Below are positions 14,913 through 23,261 of a DNA stretch of 39,326 bases, one piece after another. The stretch comes from Candidatus Woesearchaeota archaeon (GTDB lineage: Archaea; Nanobdellota; Nanobdellia; Woesearchaeales; GW2011-AR9). The notes beneath the pieces were generated by a model. The model saw only the letters and a list, made by a program, of their open reading frames with translations. It made no database searches and was not told the DNA's origin. The translations under genes were made by a program, and so were the position numbers. Numbering within the stretch: position 1 is the first letter of the stretch; every line of letters begins with the position of its first letter. The DNA lies in NCBI GenBank assembly GCA_018657475.1, contig JABHXC010000011.1:1-39326 (forward strand), in the 5' to 3' direction.

Positions 14913-16049
14913 TTAATGTAAAAAATCAATTTCAATTTCTAACTGGTCTGCGGTGGGATACTCAATAACAATTGCTGGAATTAAACCTAAACTAAGAAAA
15001 TAAGATTTTTTCTTCTTAATTAATTTCTTTGAAATTAGAACTCTAGGTTTTTCTAGGTCAAGATAAATATCTTCTTTTTCTAGTTTGAACTTTTTCTTAA
15101 TTCGATCATAAAAAGGGATAAGTTGTTTGATAAATTCTTCTTTATTTATTGTTGCAAGTTTTTTTCTATATTCAAAGCCGGGTTTTAACTTTTTTAAATA
15201 TAATGCTCCTCTTGTTAATAATCCTTCATTATCAACAATGTCGAATTTTCTCTTACTGAATTTTCCTTCTCTTTTTATTCTGTTAGTTAATTGTATCTTA
15301 TCTTTTAATTTAGCTGTACAAAGATGAACGGCTAAAGAATATTTTTTTTCTTTAACGTAATTAATCATTTTTAAGCCCAATTCTAAAGAATTTTTTATAG
15401 CATAACTATACTGTTCTTTAACTTTTAATCCCATCTCGTCAAGTTTAGATTGTTGATTATCTGCCCTTTCAAGTTCGTTTAAGTTAAGAAAACTGACTTT
15501 ATCTTGGATGAAATCTATGATTTTTTTTGTTTCAGTTTCTTTATCCGGAAGTAATGGAAGTTCTGTTCCAATATCCCATGGATAGCTTTTTGCTAAAGAA
15601 ATCTTTTTCCAAAATTTTTTATCATCAAAATCTAGATGAAAACGAATTTCATCTAATCCAGCTTTGTAGAGTTGTTCTAAGCTTTTTTTAGTAACTAAAT
15701 TTAATGAAGTGTAAAGATGTACATGAAATTGTTTGCCAAACTCTTTTTTTAGTTTTTTAATGTATTCACATGTTCTTTCTAATTTTATTAACGGATCGCC
15801 ACCGGTAATGCCTGCCCCTTTAGCTTGCATTTTTTTTGCTTCATTAATGATATCTTCTATCTCATTTACTTTTTTTTCGTTCGCAAAAATAACGTCATGG
15901 TCATATTTTTCATCTGAAACAGGACAGAAATAGCATTTTCTAGGGCATTTTCCAGTAACAAACAACACGATTTTTTCGCCTTTAACACAGTATTGGCAAC
16001 CTTTAGGTAATTCTTTTACATTATACGAATGATATTTGTTTATTTTCAT
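14913..16049 (-). CDS. Radical SAM protein of archaeal PflA-related type (COG2108-like)
   Basis: A 378-residue protein. CPRKCYFC at residues 35-42 supplies the CxxxCxxC ligands of the radical SAM 4Fe-4S cluster, and GAGITGGDPL is the SAM-binding GGE-like motif. A preceding pair, GCQYC (Cys18, Cys21), lies just before VLFVTGKC, a layout I associate with archaeal proteins annotated as related to pyruvate formate-lyase activating enzyme. The C-terminal 150 residues are Lys-rich and unassigned. It is the last gene of an operon with TrmI and dUTPase, so a role in nucleic-acid or nucleotide modification is possible but unproven. The gap to dut is 11 bp. Confidence 0.8.
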   Translation of the reverse strand: MKINKYHSYNVKELPKGCQYCVKGEKIVLFVTGKCPRKCYFCPVSDEKYDHDVIFANEKKVNEIEDIINEAKKMQAKGAGITGGDPLIKLERTCEYIKKLKKEFGKQFHVHLYTSLNLVTKKSLEQLYKAGLDEIRFHLDFDDKKFWKKISLAKSYPWDIGTELPLLPDKETETKKIIDFIQDKVSFLNLNELERADNQQSKLDEMGLKVKEQYSYAIKNSLELGLKMINYVKEKKYSLAVHLCTAKLKDKIQLTNRIKREGKFSKRKFDIVDNEGLLTRGALYLKKLKPGFEYRKKLATINKEEFIKQLIPFYDRIKKKFKLEKEDIYLDLEKPRVLISKKLIKKKKSYFLSLGLIPAIVIEYPTADQLEIEIDFLH

Positions 16050-16060
16050 GTTTTATAGAA

Positions 16061-16498
16061 TTAATTAACTCCTGTACTTCCATAACCACTGCGATCTTTA
16101 TTTTTCATCTCTTCAACTTCTTCCCACTCAGCGGTTTCAACTTTATTGAATCTTCCTTGGGCAAACCGTTCTCCTTTATTGATCATAATATCTTTATTGC
16201 TGTAATTGTAAACTGCTATAAATATTTCGTCAGTATCCCCACAATAATCTGAATCAATTATTCCTGGAGCGTTACTAAGAAATAAACCTGGGAAGTAACG
16301 TGAGATGCTACTTCTTGCACTAATAAGTAAGGCATAACTTGGTGGTGTTTCAATAATAAAGTTACTAGGGACTAATGCTTGTCCTAACGCGGGAACAGTT
16401 GTTGTTTCTCTTGCATACATATCAAATGCAGCAGCACCTTCAGTTTTATACTTGGGAAGGGGGAGTGTATTATCTATACGTTTTATTCTAACTTTCAT
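16061..16498 (-). CDS. dut: Trimeric dUTP diphosphatase
   Basis: A 145-residue dUTPase. The five family motifs can be followed: AAAFDMYA (motif 1), ARSSISRY (motif 2), GIIDSDYCGDTDEI (motif 3 with the catalytic Asp), KGERFAQGRF (motif 4) and the glycine-rich RSGYGSTG at the C-terminus (motif 5, closing on the nucleotide). It hydrolyses dUTP to dUMP and pyrophosphate, keeping uracil out of DNA. The length is standard for the homotrimeric class. Its ATG overlaps the stop of trmI as ATGA, indicating translational coupling. Confidence 0.94.
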   Translation of the reverse strand: MKVRIKRIDNTLPLPKYKTEGAAAFDMYARETTTVPALGQALVPSNFIIETPPSYALLISARSSISRYFPGLFLSNAPGIIDSDYCGDTDEIFIAVYNYSNKDIMINKGERFAQGRFNKVETAEWEEVEEMKNKDRSGYGSTGVN

Positions 16499-17226
16499 TT
16501 TAATTTTCTACAGAATATTAAAAATCCTGTGTGTCCTAACATCTGGAATTCTGGCCTCATAATTTTATCAGTAATTTTCCATTTTCTTTCAATTAATTCT
16601 ATCGTTTCTAAAGGGTTAATTTGAGATTTTCTTGTTGCATTTAGAAATGTTTGTACCTGAGTAAGATTTGGAAGATAAATTACAAGATGTCCTCCTGTCT
16701 TTAAAGATTTTTCAGCATGTTCAATGACTTGCCATGGTTCTGGAAGGTCTAAAGTAATTAAGTCAAGATCTTTTTCTTTGATATTGTCATAAATATTTTC
16801 TTGTCTAACAGTAATATTCTTTGCTCCTAATAGGGAAATGTTTTTTTGTACAATTTTGTAATGTTCAGGGTTTATTTCATAAACTGTAACTTCTTTACAA
16901 ATATTGGCTAAGGATAAAGACAGTGCACCAATTCCTCCACCAGCATCTACGACTTTTGATTCTTTATTAATTCCTGTTTTTGCAAGAATTAACCCAATGT
17001 CTTTTTGAATGATAGATTGTGGTCCCCGATTTAGATTGTCCCATAAATCGGAAAATATTGGTTTAAGAATAATAAAATCATGACCCTTTTCACTTGTTGC
17101 ACTGTTGTTTTTTAATTGAGCTTTTTTAATCATACCAAACTGTGTGTGAAAATTGTCTGTTAGATCTTTAACTAAAAATCTTTTACCTGTCTTCTTATGG
17201 ATGATAATTCTCTTAATTGATTGCAT
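16495..17226 (-). CDS. trmI: tRNA (adenine-N1)-methyltransferase, archaeal TrmI
   Basis: A 243-residue class I SAM methyltransferase. VVDAGGGIGALSLSLANI is motif I, EVTVYEINPEHYKIVQKNI is motif II with the acidic ribose-binding residue, and DLITLDLPEPWQVIEHA carries the DLPEPW catalytic segment typical of m1A57/58 tRNA methyltransferases. The N-terminal small beta domain (FLVKDLTDNFHTQFGMIKKAQL) also fits TrmI. It methylates adenine in the T-loop of tRNA. It heads an operon with dut and a radical SAM gene. A TTTTTAAAA element centred about 27 bp upstream supports this ATG. Confidence 0.9.
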   Translation of the reverse strand: MQSIKRIIIHKKTGKRFLVKDLTDNFHTQFGMIKKAQLKNNSATSEKGHDFIILKPIFSDLWDNLNRGPQSIIQKDIGLILAKTGINKESKVVDAGGGIGALSLSLANICKEVTVYEINPEHYKIVQKNISLLGAKNITVRQENIYDNIKEKDLDLITLDLPEPWQVIEHAEKSLKTGGHLVIYLPNLTQVQTFLNATRKSQINPLETIELIERKWKITDKIMRPEFQMLGHTGFLIFCRKLK

Positions 17227-17248
17227 GGTAGTTTGTATTTGGGTTGTA

Positions 17249-17257
17249 TTTTTAAAA
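17249..17257 (-). promoter_or_regulatory. TATA-like promoter of the trmI-dut-radical SAM operon
   Basis: TTTTAAAAA on the minus strand is centred about 27 bp from the trmI ATG at 17226. The match is less canonical than the TTTATAAA boxes elsewhere. Confidence 0.45.
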
Positions 17258-17269
17258 GTTATGAGAATT

Positions 17270-17293
17270 AAAAGAAAAAAGAAAAATAAAAAA
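17270..17293 (-). terminator. Oligo-U terminator after the large surface-protein operon
   Basis: Directly after the stop codon the minus strand reads as several T-runs separated by single A or C bases (about 24 bases). There is no stem. This is the pattern of intrinsic archaeal termination. Confidence 0.6.
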
Positions 17294-20200
17294 TTAGCGT
17301 TTTCTCATCATTAAACCAATCAACAAGATCATTGCAATAACGGCTAACACTACTAACACAGCTAATAATGTGGTATAAGTGTTGCTTTCTCTAAATGATG
17401 CTTTAACAGTTGAACTTTCACTAGGAACTTGTTCTGTAGCTAATTGTGCTTCTAGTTGTCGTTGTAATTGTTGCGCTAAAGCAGCATTACTTTGACTATT
17501 CAACTGATTTTGTTGTTGTGTAGATGATTGTGTTACACTAGTTTCACTCACAGTAAGGTCAACATTTGTGCTATCTTCTAAGTCACCGTCTATGAACACT
17601 TCAATCTCAATTGGATATGTTCCTGCAGCAACTTCATTTTCAACAGCAAAGTTAAACGTTACTCTTCCATCATTATCAGAATCTGTAAACTTATCGATTT
17701 TGATGTTATCTTTATTCAAGTCAATTCCTAATTCTGGATTTGAAACTTGAATTTTAACTTCATCTTCATCTTTCTGACCAATATTCTTAATTGTTACTTG
17801 TACACTGCCTCTTCTTGAAGAGCTTAATGTACTTGGGGTAACAGAAGCACGATCAATCATTAATTGATGTGTTTCTAAGTCTAGGTCAACTGTTTTTTCT
17901 TCTGTTGTTGTGTGGCGTGAACCGTCTTCTGCTCGTCCTTCAACAGTGATTTCTAATGTGAAAGAATCAGTTTCGATATCTTCATCTGCTAAATTGAAAG
18001 TAAACGTTGCAGTATCTTCGTCACCCTCATCTAAATCATCAATCTCTTCACTTTCGTCAACTTCATCGTCGCCTAAATCAATCAGAATTTCAACATCAAT
18101 GTTTTCAATAGTGACATCATCTAATGTGTTTTCAACTTCAATCTCAATTTCATTTTCTTCATCAAGTTTTAAATCACCAGATGATTTTCCATTGATCTCA
18201 ATGTTTGTGATAACCAAAGCACTTTCTGTTTCTAGGAATACATCAACAGTTTCACTGTCTTCTGCACTAGTAACCGTGAAAGTTCCAATTTTTTGTCTGC
18301 CACCATCAGCATCTTCACTTAAAGTGATACTTAATTGGGCGGTTGCAGTTGTATCTGCAGCTATGCTAGTTGGGACGTTTGAAATAACTGGACTGTAACG
18401 GTCATCTATTGTAGTGGATGCAGCAACGTTAGTTAATCCAGCTAAAGTTCCAGTGTTAGTAAGAGGGACATTAACTGTAATTGTTGTGCCTCTTTCTGCT
18501 GTAGTAAAGTCAACTGTGTTAATGTTTAGGTCAGCTGGTGACACTTCAACAACTTTATAGGTAGAGAAACCAGGGACGTTAAATGTGAATTCACCATCAG
18601 CGTTAATAATCCCATCACAGGCAGTACATTCATTAAATGGACCTTCACCAAAATTGTCGGATACTTGAATTTGATGTAAGTCAAACATTTTTTTGATAGT
18701 AACTCTTGCTGATTTGTCTAACTGAGGAGCTTCACTAGTATCAATTGCAACTTGGCCATCTGTAATCTTAATTACTTTATCTAAATCAACTAAATCTCCA
18801 AAATTAACTGTTTCAGTGAACTCAATTTTTCCAAAATTGTTTTCTACAGTAACGGTATCATCAATTGTTAAAGTTAAATCATCGGCTATTGGTACATCAG
18901 TAACTTTTACTTGCCAAGTGTTTGATTCAGCTTCATTAACACTTACAGTAACTTGGTAATTTCCAGTTTCAGTTTCTCTGAATAGATAGGATAAACCAGT
19001 TGCAGTATCAATGCTTTCTCCATCTTTAGTGATGTTCCAAGCGACATTTGCACTTGCACCTTCTTCAGATAAAGTTATAGAAAATTCTTGAGAATTTTCA
19101 TTAGCAAGTGGAATTGTGGTATCTGTAGGAGAAACTTCTCCTAAACAACCTAAATTAAGAAGAGTTGTTGAATCTGTTTCTGTAAAGAAACCGCTTCGAT
19201 AAGTTAAAGTTACAGTAAATGTGTTTGAACCACTATTTAATGTACTTGTTGGAATGGTAACCTCTTTGTCATCTTCTTCACCAGCATTTAATGAAATGTC
19301 TTCAAGAGTTTCTTCAAACTCATTAGGGCCAGTAACAGTGATAACAATATCATCTTCGTTATTGTCTCCTCTGTTAGCGAAGTCGATACTTAAAGTTGTT
19401 TCTGCACCGCAAGTTACATTATCTTGATTTAAATTTAGTTCAGATATTGCAATATTTGCAGCATCTCTTTCAACTACTGTAGTGAACTGAAAATTGTTTG
19501 GAATTGTACTTCTATCTTCTAAGTCTTCTCCAGTTACATATAATGTGGTTGCGACTTCATTTTCTGTGATATCTAACGGTAATGTTTTGGTTAAAGTAAC
19601 AGTATCTGTTTCTCCAGCATCAAGATTTACAGTTTCATTAAATTCACTAAATAATGGGCTTAGTGAAAATTCAATGCCAGTAATTGCTCTATTTAAATTG
19701 TTAGTTAATTGAAAACTTACACTCATTTCATCTTCTGGACCAATTTCTGTGGTTGTACCTTCAGATTCAACATGGTCTCCATTAACTTTTACATTACTAA
19801 TAGCTAATGCATCTGTAACGGTTGCGTTGAATCTTTGTGAACCTTGTTTTCCAGAAGCTTCTCCGTAAGGGTGGTCAATAACGACAAGAAGAACATTTGT
19901 AACATCTTCTTGACCAACTGCAGGTTGCCAAGATATAACTCCTTCATCATTTACACTCATTCCTGTAGCAGCACCATCGAAAAAATATGTGACATTATCT
20001 CCATCTGCGTCATTAGTTGTAACAGTAAATGAACCTTCCATTTTTTCAATGAAAGTCAAAGTATCAATTTCGTCAATTGTTGGAGCTTGATTAAGATCGC
20101 TAACACTAATAAGTGCTGAAACGTTGGTTTCACCACCAAAATCATCAGTTGCTTTAATAGTTAATTCAAATTCTCTAAAAAGATCTGGATGTTTAACAAA

Positions 20201-20860
20201 ATTAAAACTTGGTGTAAAAGAGAGATTATATGTTCCATCTTCATTAGAAACTAAATTGAAATCAGTTAAATCTTCTAAAACGCCAGCTTCAACAAATGCT
20301 TCAACGGTAACTTCATCTTCGTCAGCATCGGTAACTGGGAAATTTACAATATTTAAAGTAACATTTTCACTAGAACCAGTAATATCATCTTCTGGTTCAC
20401 CAATTACTGGAACTCTATTATTTATTGCACCCGGAGTTGCAGTGCTTGAAATTGTCCAATTTTCATTACCATCATGAACTCGTACTAAAACTTCATCTTC
20501 TTCTGGTGCTTCTAAATGGGTAACATTATCTTCTTCAACACTACCATAATTAATCTTATCAATTAATATGTCAGCGTTGTACAATGATACGCTATTTCCT
20601 GAGTTAATTAATTTATTTGAGACATCAATAACAACATAATCTGTAATTGTATCTTCTGTTCCAAATGTTTTTAACACATCGTCAGCGTCACGGATTGTCC
20701 AGTTGTCTAAACTAACTGTTTCTCCGTCATTATATAATTCAACAAAATCGTTTCCTTCACTAGGATTAACCATTACCTCATTAATGTACACCTCAGCGTT
20801 AACAGCAACTGCAGCAAGCAGAAATACCATTAACAAAGCAAAGATTGTTTTAGTAGTCAT
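17294..20860 (-). CDS. Large membrane-anchored surface protein with lamin-tail and Ig-like/CARDB-like domains
   Basis: A 1188-residue exported protein. It has a signal peptide (residues 1-22, ending AVAVNA), then a lamin-tail domain (about 22-110; VYINEVMVNPSEGNDFVELYN and LDNWTIRD). A long series of beta-sandwich repeats of cadherin-like, CARDB-like and COG1361-like type follows, then a Gln/Ser-rich stalk (about 1110-1150) and one C-terminal helix ending in RKR. The protein is strongly acidic and rich in N-x-S/T sites. The layout is that of an S-layer-like or adhesive surface glycoprotein with an outward-facing N-terminus. It follows the 470-residue surface gene by 19 bp, with a GGAG in the gap, and an oligo-U terminator closes the operon. 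Confidence 0.8.
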   Translation of the reverse strand: MTTKTIFALLMVFLLAAVAVNAEVYINEVMVNPSEGNDFVELYNDGETVSLDNWTIRDADDVLKTFGTEDTITDYVVIDVSNKLINSGNSVSLYNADILIDKINYGSVEEDNVTHLEAPEEDEVLVRVHDGNENWTISSTATPGAINNRVPVIGEPEDDITGSSENVTLNIVNFPVTDADEDEVTVEAFVEAGVLEDLTDFNLVSNEDGTYNLSFTPSFNFVKHPDLFREFELTIKATDDFGGETNVSALISVSDLNQAPTIDEIDTLTFIEKMEGSFTVTTNDADGDNVTYFFDGAATGMSVNDEGVISWQPAVGQEDVTNVLLVVIDHPYGEASGKQGSQRFNATVTDALAISNVKVNGDHVESEGTTTEIGPEDEMSVSFQLTNNLNRAITGIEFSLSPLFSEFNETVNLDAGETDTVTLTKTLPLDITENEVATTLYVTGEDLEDRSTIPNNFQFTTVVERDAANIAISELNLNQDNVTCGAETTLSIDFANRGDNNEDDIVITVTGPNEFEETLEDISLNAGEEDDKEVTIPTSTLNSGSNTFTVTLTYRSGFFTETDSTTLLNLGCLGEVSPTDTTIPLANENSQEFSITLSEEGASANVAWNITKDGESIDTATGLSYLFRETETGNYQVTVSVNEAESNTWQVKVTDVPIADDLTLTIDDTVTVENNFGKIEFTETVNFGDLVDLDKVIKITDGQVAIDTSEAPQLDKSARVTIKKMFDLHQIQVSDNFGEGPFNECTACDGIINADGEFTFNVPGFSTYKVVEVSPADLNINTVDFTTAERGTTITVNVPLTNTGTLAGLTNVAASTTIDDRYSPVISNVPTSIAADTTATAQLSITLSEDADGGRQKIGTFTVTSAEDSETVDVFLETESALVITNIEINGKSSGDLKLDEENEIEIEVENTLDDVTIENIDVEILIDLGDDEVDESEEIDDLDEGDEDTATFTFNLADEDIETDSFTLEITVEGRAEDGSRHTTTEEKTVDLDLETHQLMIDRASVTPSTLSSSRRGSVQVTIKNIGQKDEDEVKIQVSNPELGIDLNKDNIKIDKFTDSDNDGRVTFNFAVENEVAAGTYPIEIEVFIDGDLEDSTNVDLTVSETSVTQSSTQQQNQLNSQSNAALAQQLQRQLEAQLATEQVPSESSTVKASFRESNTYTTLLAVLVVLAVIAMILLIGLMMRKR

Positions 20861-20879
20861 TTTATTTTCTTAACTCCGT

Positions 20880-22292
20880 TTATTTTTTTAGTAATATTGC
20901 CAAAAAGAGGCCAATCATTGCTACTAGCAAAACTACTGCAACTAACAATAGTGCAAATAACAATGTCTCTTGTTGGTTATTTGGATTTTCAATAGTTTGT
21001 AAGATTACTCCCTCGCCAATTTGAGTGTTTGCTGGAGAAGTTGTTGTATCTTGTCTATTATCTCCGGTAGTATCTAATGTTGTGGTAATAACGGTTGTTG
21101 AAGTGTTATCATCATCATCTTGGGAAGGGGTAGCAGTTGTTCCACTACAACTTTGTACATCAAGAATAACTACTTCAGTATCAATAGGTCTAGAAACTTT
21201 ATCTAAAGAAGTTGTAATGATTAAGTTATGTTCTTTTTTAGCTGCATTTTGTGGAATGTCTAACCTAAATGATCTTTGGAATTCATCATCATTTCTACCA
21301 AATTCGTCTAACTCTAATTCTTCAACACTTTCATCGATGTTTAAATCTTTATTAGCAATGGAGATAGCAACGTGCTTTTGATTTTTAGTACCAAGATTTT
21401 TTACTTCCAAATTTAAATTAAAAGGTGTACCTGGACAATAAGGACCATTAGGAGATAATTTTGCTTCCGTAATTCTTATGTCGTTTCGTTCTCTTTCAAT
21501 TTCTAACGTAACTTCTCTAACTATTTTGTAACGAACGTTTTTACCGTCTTTTGCATCAATAGTAAACTCGAAAGTATAATCTCCTGATGGGACATCTTCA
21601 GGAATGCTAAATTCAAATTTAACTGTTTCACTTTCATCAGCGTTTAATGAAGTGATATCAATGGTACTTTCAAAATCTTCTGGAAGAATGTCGTCATCAT
21701 CAACTTCAACTTCAATTTCAAGATCTTCAATTTCTCCTTCATTATAGTCTTCATCTGGAAATCTGTTCTCAATGTCTAATTTAAATGAAATATCTGAGTC
21801 AGGTTGGACTTTTTCTTCCAAATCGAAATTATCATCATCTTCTGCGTCAAAGTCATCTTTTTGACTTTTACCATCTTCGTCTTTATAGCTAATTTCAATT
21901 TCTTTTACAATTAACATAAAAGCGGTATCTTGCACAAGATCTTTAGTAACAGTTTCACCTGCACCTGTAATTTGGATACTTCCAATAGTAGTTTCGCCTG
22001 TGCTTTCTTCATGGGGAATGTTAATTGCGATACTAGTTGAGACACTTTCGCCAGCTTGTATAGTTACTTCTTTATCAGAAACTACTGAATAATCTACAGG
22101 TAAGCCTGTTGCAGTTATAGTAACAGTAATATTTGAAGTTCCTGTATTCTTGATTGTAAAGTCGTTAGTTGTTTCAGAGATGGTTTCTTCATCATCTGTA
22201 TCAAATCCTTCATAATCAACAGGAAGAATAACCTTGTCGTCAACAATTTCTAGTGCAGCAGTAGCGCTAAACACACTAAGTGCAAGAATCAA
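20880..22292 (-). CDS. Membrane-anchored acidic surface protein, COG1361-like; true start probably upstream at 22319-22322
   Basis: From the TTG at 22292 it encodes 470 residues. They begin inside a signal peptide (ILALSVFSATAA), followed by acidic beta-sandwich domains, a Thr/Ser-rich linker (about 395-435) and a C-terminal helix ending LLKK. No ATG, GTG or TTG further upstream is in frame. Yet the frame continues as MKKLPVLLLL-like sequence if ATA at 22319 (or ATT at 22322) initiates, and GGGGTGA lies 6-9 bases before these codons. A GTG at 22332 one frame off would give MSKNYKK and then need a one-base slip at an A7 run. It is the first gene of a two-gene surface operon, and its Ig-like segments resemble those of the next protein. 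Confidence 0.75.
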   Translation of the reverse strand: MILALSVFSATAALEIVDDKVILPVDYEGFDTDDEETISETTNDFTIKNTGTSNITVTITATGLPVDYSVVSDKEVTIQAGESVSTSIAINIPHEESTGETTIGSIQITGAGETVTKDLVQDTAFMLIVKEIEISYKDEDGKSQKDDFDAEDDDNFDLEEKVQPDSDISFKLDIENRFPDEDYNEGEIEDLEIEVEVDDDDILPEDFESTIDITSLNADESETVKFEFSIPEDVPSGDYTFEFTIDAKDGKNVRYKIVREVTLEIERERNDIRITEAKLSPNGPYCPGTPFNLNLEVKNLGTKNQKHVAISIANKDLNIDESVEELELDEFGRNDDEFQRSFRLDIPQNAAKKEHNLIITTSLDKVSRPIDTEVVILDVQSCSGTTATPSQDDDDNTSTTVITTTLDTTGDNRQDTTTSPANTQIGEGVILQTIENPNNQQETLLFALLLVAVVLLVAMIGLFLAILLKK

Positions 22293-22328
22293 TAATAGTA
22301 ATACCGGTAGTTTTTTTATAATTTTTAC

Positions 22329-22335
22329 TCACCCC
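22329..22335 (-). promoter_or_regulatory. Shine-Dalgarno-like site before a non-canonical start
   Basis: The minus strand reads GGGGTGA here, complementary to the CACCTCC end expected for archaeal 16S rRNA. It is spaced 6 bases from ATT at 22322 and 9 from ATA at 22319, so it supports initiation at one of these unusual codons. Confidence 0.4.
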
Positions 22336-22365
22336 ACTGAGTTTTTATTGTCCAGTAGTTACTAA

Positions 22366-22373
22366 TTTATAAA
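22366..22373 (-). promoter_or_regulatory. TATA box of the surface-protein operon
   Basis: TTTATAAA on the minus strand predicts a transcript start near 22343, about 20 bases upstream of the suggested ATA/ATT start and about 50 upstream of the TTG. Confidence 0.6.
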
Positions 22374-22410
22374 CCTTTCTAAGGGTTCAAAGAGAATAAA
22401 TAAAAATGGG

Positions 22411-22923
22411 TTATTTACTGCCCATATAAAAGAACTTTTCAACTGAAACGTCAGCTTCTTTATAATTGCCAGACCGAGGATGAATTGGAGCTTCTTTTGG
22501 TGTTTCTTGTGGTGTTTGCTGAGCCTGAATCTGTTGCTCTTGTTCTACTTTAGGGGCACTCATCACCAATTCTTTAACTGAAGGAATTTTATTAACACTC
22601 ATTTGATTTTTCATAGCAGCCATCTCTTGTTCTAGTGTTTGAACTTTCTCTTGGAATGCTTTAATGGTTTTTACTAAATATTCAGTATTTTTTTTAAGAA
22701 TTGTTTGAATTTGATCTTGTGTAAGTTCATTTTGTTGTGGTTGTGGGGATTTTTCTGCTTGAACTTTTTGCATTGTTTCACGCATTTCAGTATAAGATTC
22801 TGTATCTTGACTCCTGAAAACTTTTTCTGCTTGCTTTACTGCATCATCTCTATCTTGAGCAAGGCCTTGAGTAAGTAAACTTGATGCTAACTGATTTATT
22901 TTTTGAATTCTTTCAACGTCCAT
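22411..22923 (-). CDS. Coiled-coil protein of unknown function with conserved-looking C-terminal tail
   Basis: A 170-residue soluble protein I cannot assign. Residues 1-60 are helical and charged (MDVERIQKINQLASSLL; AVKQAEKVF). About 75-115 is a clear heptad-like coiled coil (LVKTIKAFQEKVQTLEQEM). Residues 125-150 form a Gln/Pro-rich linker, and the last 20 end in DVSVEKFFYMGSK, an ordered-looking tail that could be a docking peptide. GAGGTAAT lies 8 bases before the ATG, so initiation appears to be by Shine-Dalgarno pairing rather than leaderless. It lies between the surface-protein operon and the microprotein gene, all on the same strand. Confidence 0.75.
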   Translation of the reverse strand: MDVERIQKINQLASSLLTQGLAQDRDDAVKQAEKVFRSQDTESYTEMRETMQKVQAEKSPQPQQNELTQDQIQTILKKNTEYLVKTIKAFQEKVQTLEQEMAAMKNQMSVNKIPSVKELVMSAPKVEQEQQIQAQQTPQETPKEAPIHPRSGNYKEADVSVEKFFYMGSK

Positions 22924-22988
22924 TTTTATATTACCTCTTTGATAAATTTAAGGTTAGAAATTCTATTAATAACGTTTGTGGTAATCTA

Positions 22989-23132
22989 TTATGCACAAAC
23001 CCAAGGGAATTTGAATGGAAGAACGCCATTACAGCTTAATCCCGCAAGAACAAACATAATAATTAGGCCAATAATTAAACCCATAATAAAGTATTTAAAT
23101 TCAATAATGCCCAGTTGTCCTCTTTTATTCAT
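22989..23132 (-). CDS. 47-residue membrane microprotein with KRGQ N-terminus
   Basis: A short open frame encodes MNKRGQLGIIEFKYFIMGLI and continues through one membrane helix (about residues 13-31) to a short tail with two cysteines (LSCNG and WVCA at the end). The K-R-G-Q followed by hydrophobic residues and a Glu resembles the class III (pilin/archaellin-type) signal peptide processed before Gln, although Glu is at +6 rather than +5. A TATA box centred about 25 bp upstream predicts a leaderless mRNA, which supports expression. It could be a pilin-like subunit or a small membrane regulator. Confidence 0.65.
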   Translation of the reverse strand: MNKRGQLGIIEFKYFIMGLIIGLIIMFVLAGLSCNGVLPFKFPWVCA

Positions 23133-23153
23133 ACTCTAGAGAATTTTTTAACC

Positions 23154-23161
23154 TATTTAAA
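23154..23161 (-). promoter_or_regulatory. TATA box of the 47-residue microprotein
   Basis: TTTAAATA on the minus strand is centred 25-26 bp from the ATG at 23132. It is divergent from the two TFB TATA boxes. Confidence 0.55.
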
Positions 23162-23190
23162 GGTTTTGTTTTAGCTATTTTTTCCGTAAG

Positions 23191-23223
23191 ATTTATAAAC
23201 AATGAACGAAAATTGTATATAAA
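23191..23223 (+). promoter_or_regulatory. Tandem TATA boxes of the TFB gene
   Basis: ATTTATAAAC (23191-23200) and TATATAAA (23216-23223) lie about 24 bp apart, giving predicted starts near 23220 and 23246. The TFB gene may thus have two promoters. This is the only such doubled arrangement noticed in the window. Confidence 0.5.
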
Positions 23224-23249
23224 TCTTATGTTTGGTGATAGTTCTGTTT

Positions 23250-23255
23250 GGTGAT
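23250..23255 (+). promoter_or_regulatory. Shine-Dalgarno site of TFB
   Basis: GGTGAT lies 6 bases before the ATG at 23262 and decides that start over the upstream TTG at 23232. The surrounding 12 bases TGTTTGGTGATA occur twice exactly (23229-23240 and 23245-23256). Confidence 0.6.
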
Positions 23256-23261
23256 AACAAA

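Noticed and set aside
17568-20477. Series of plus-strand frames opposite the 1188-residue surface protein
   Set aside because: They are Ser/Val-rich shadow translations of acidic Thr/Asp/Glu-rich coding sequence, without start signals or recognisable motifs.
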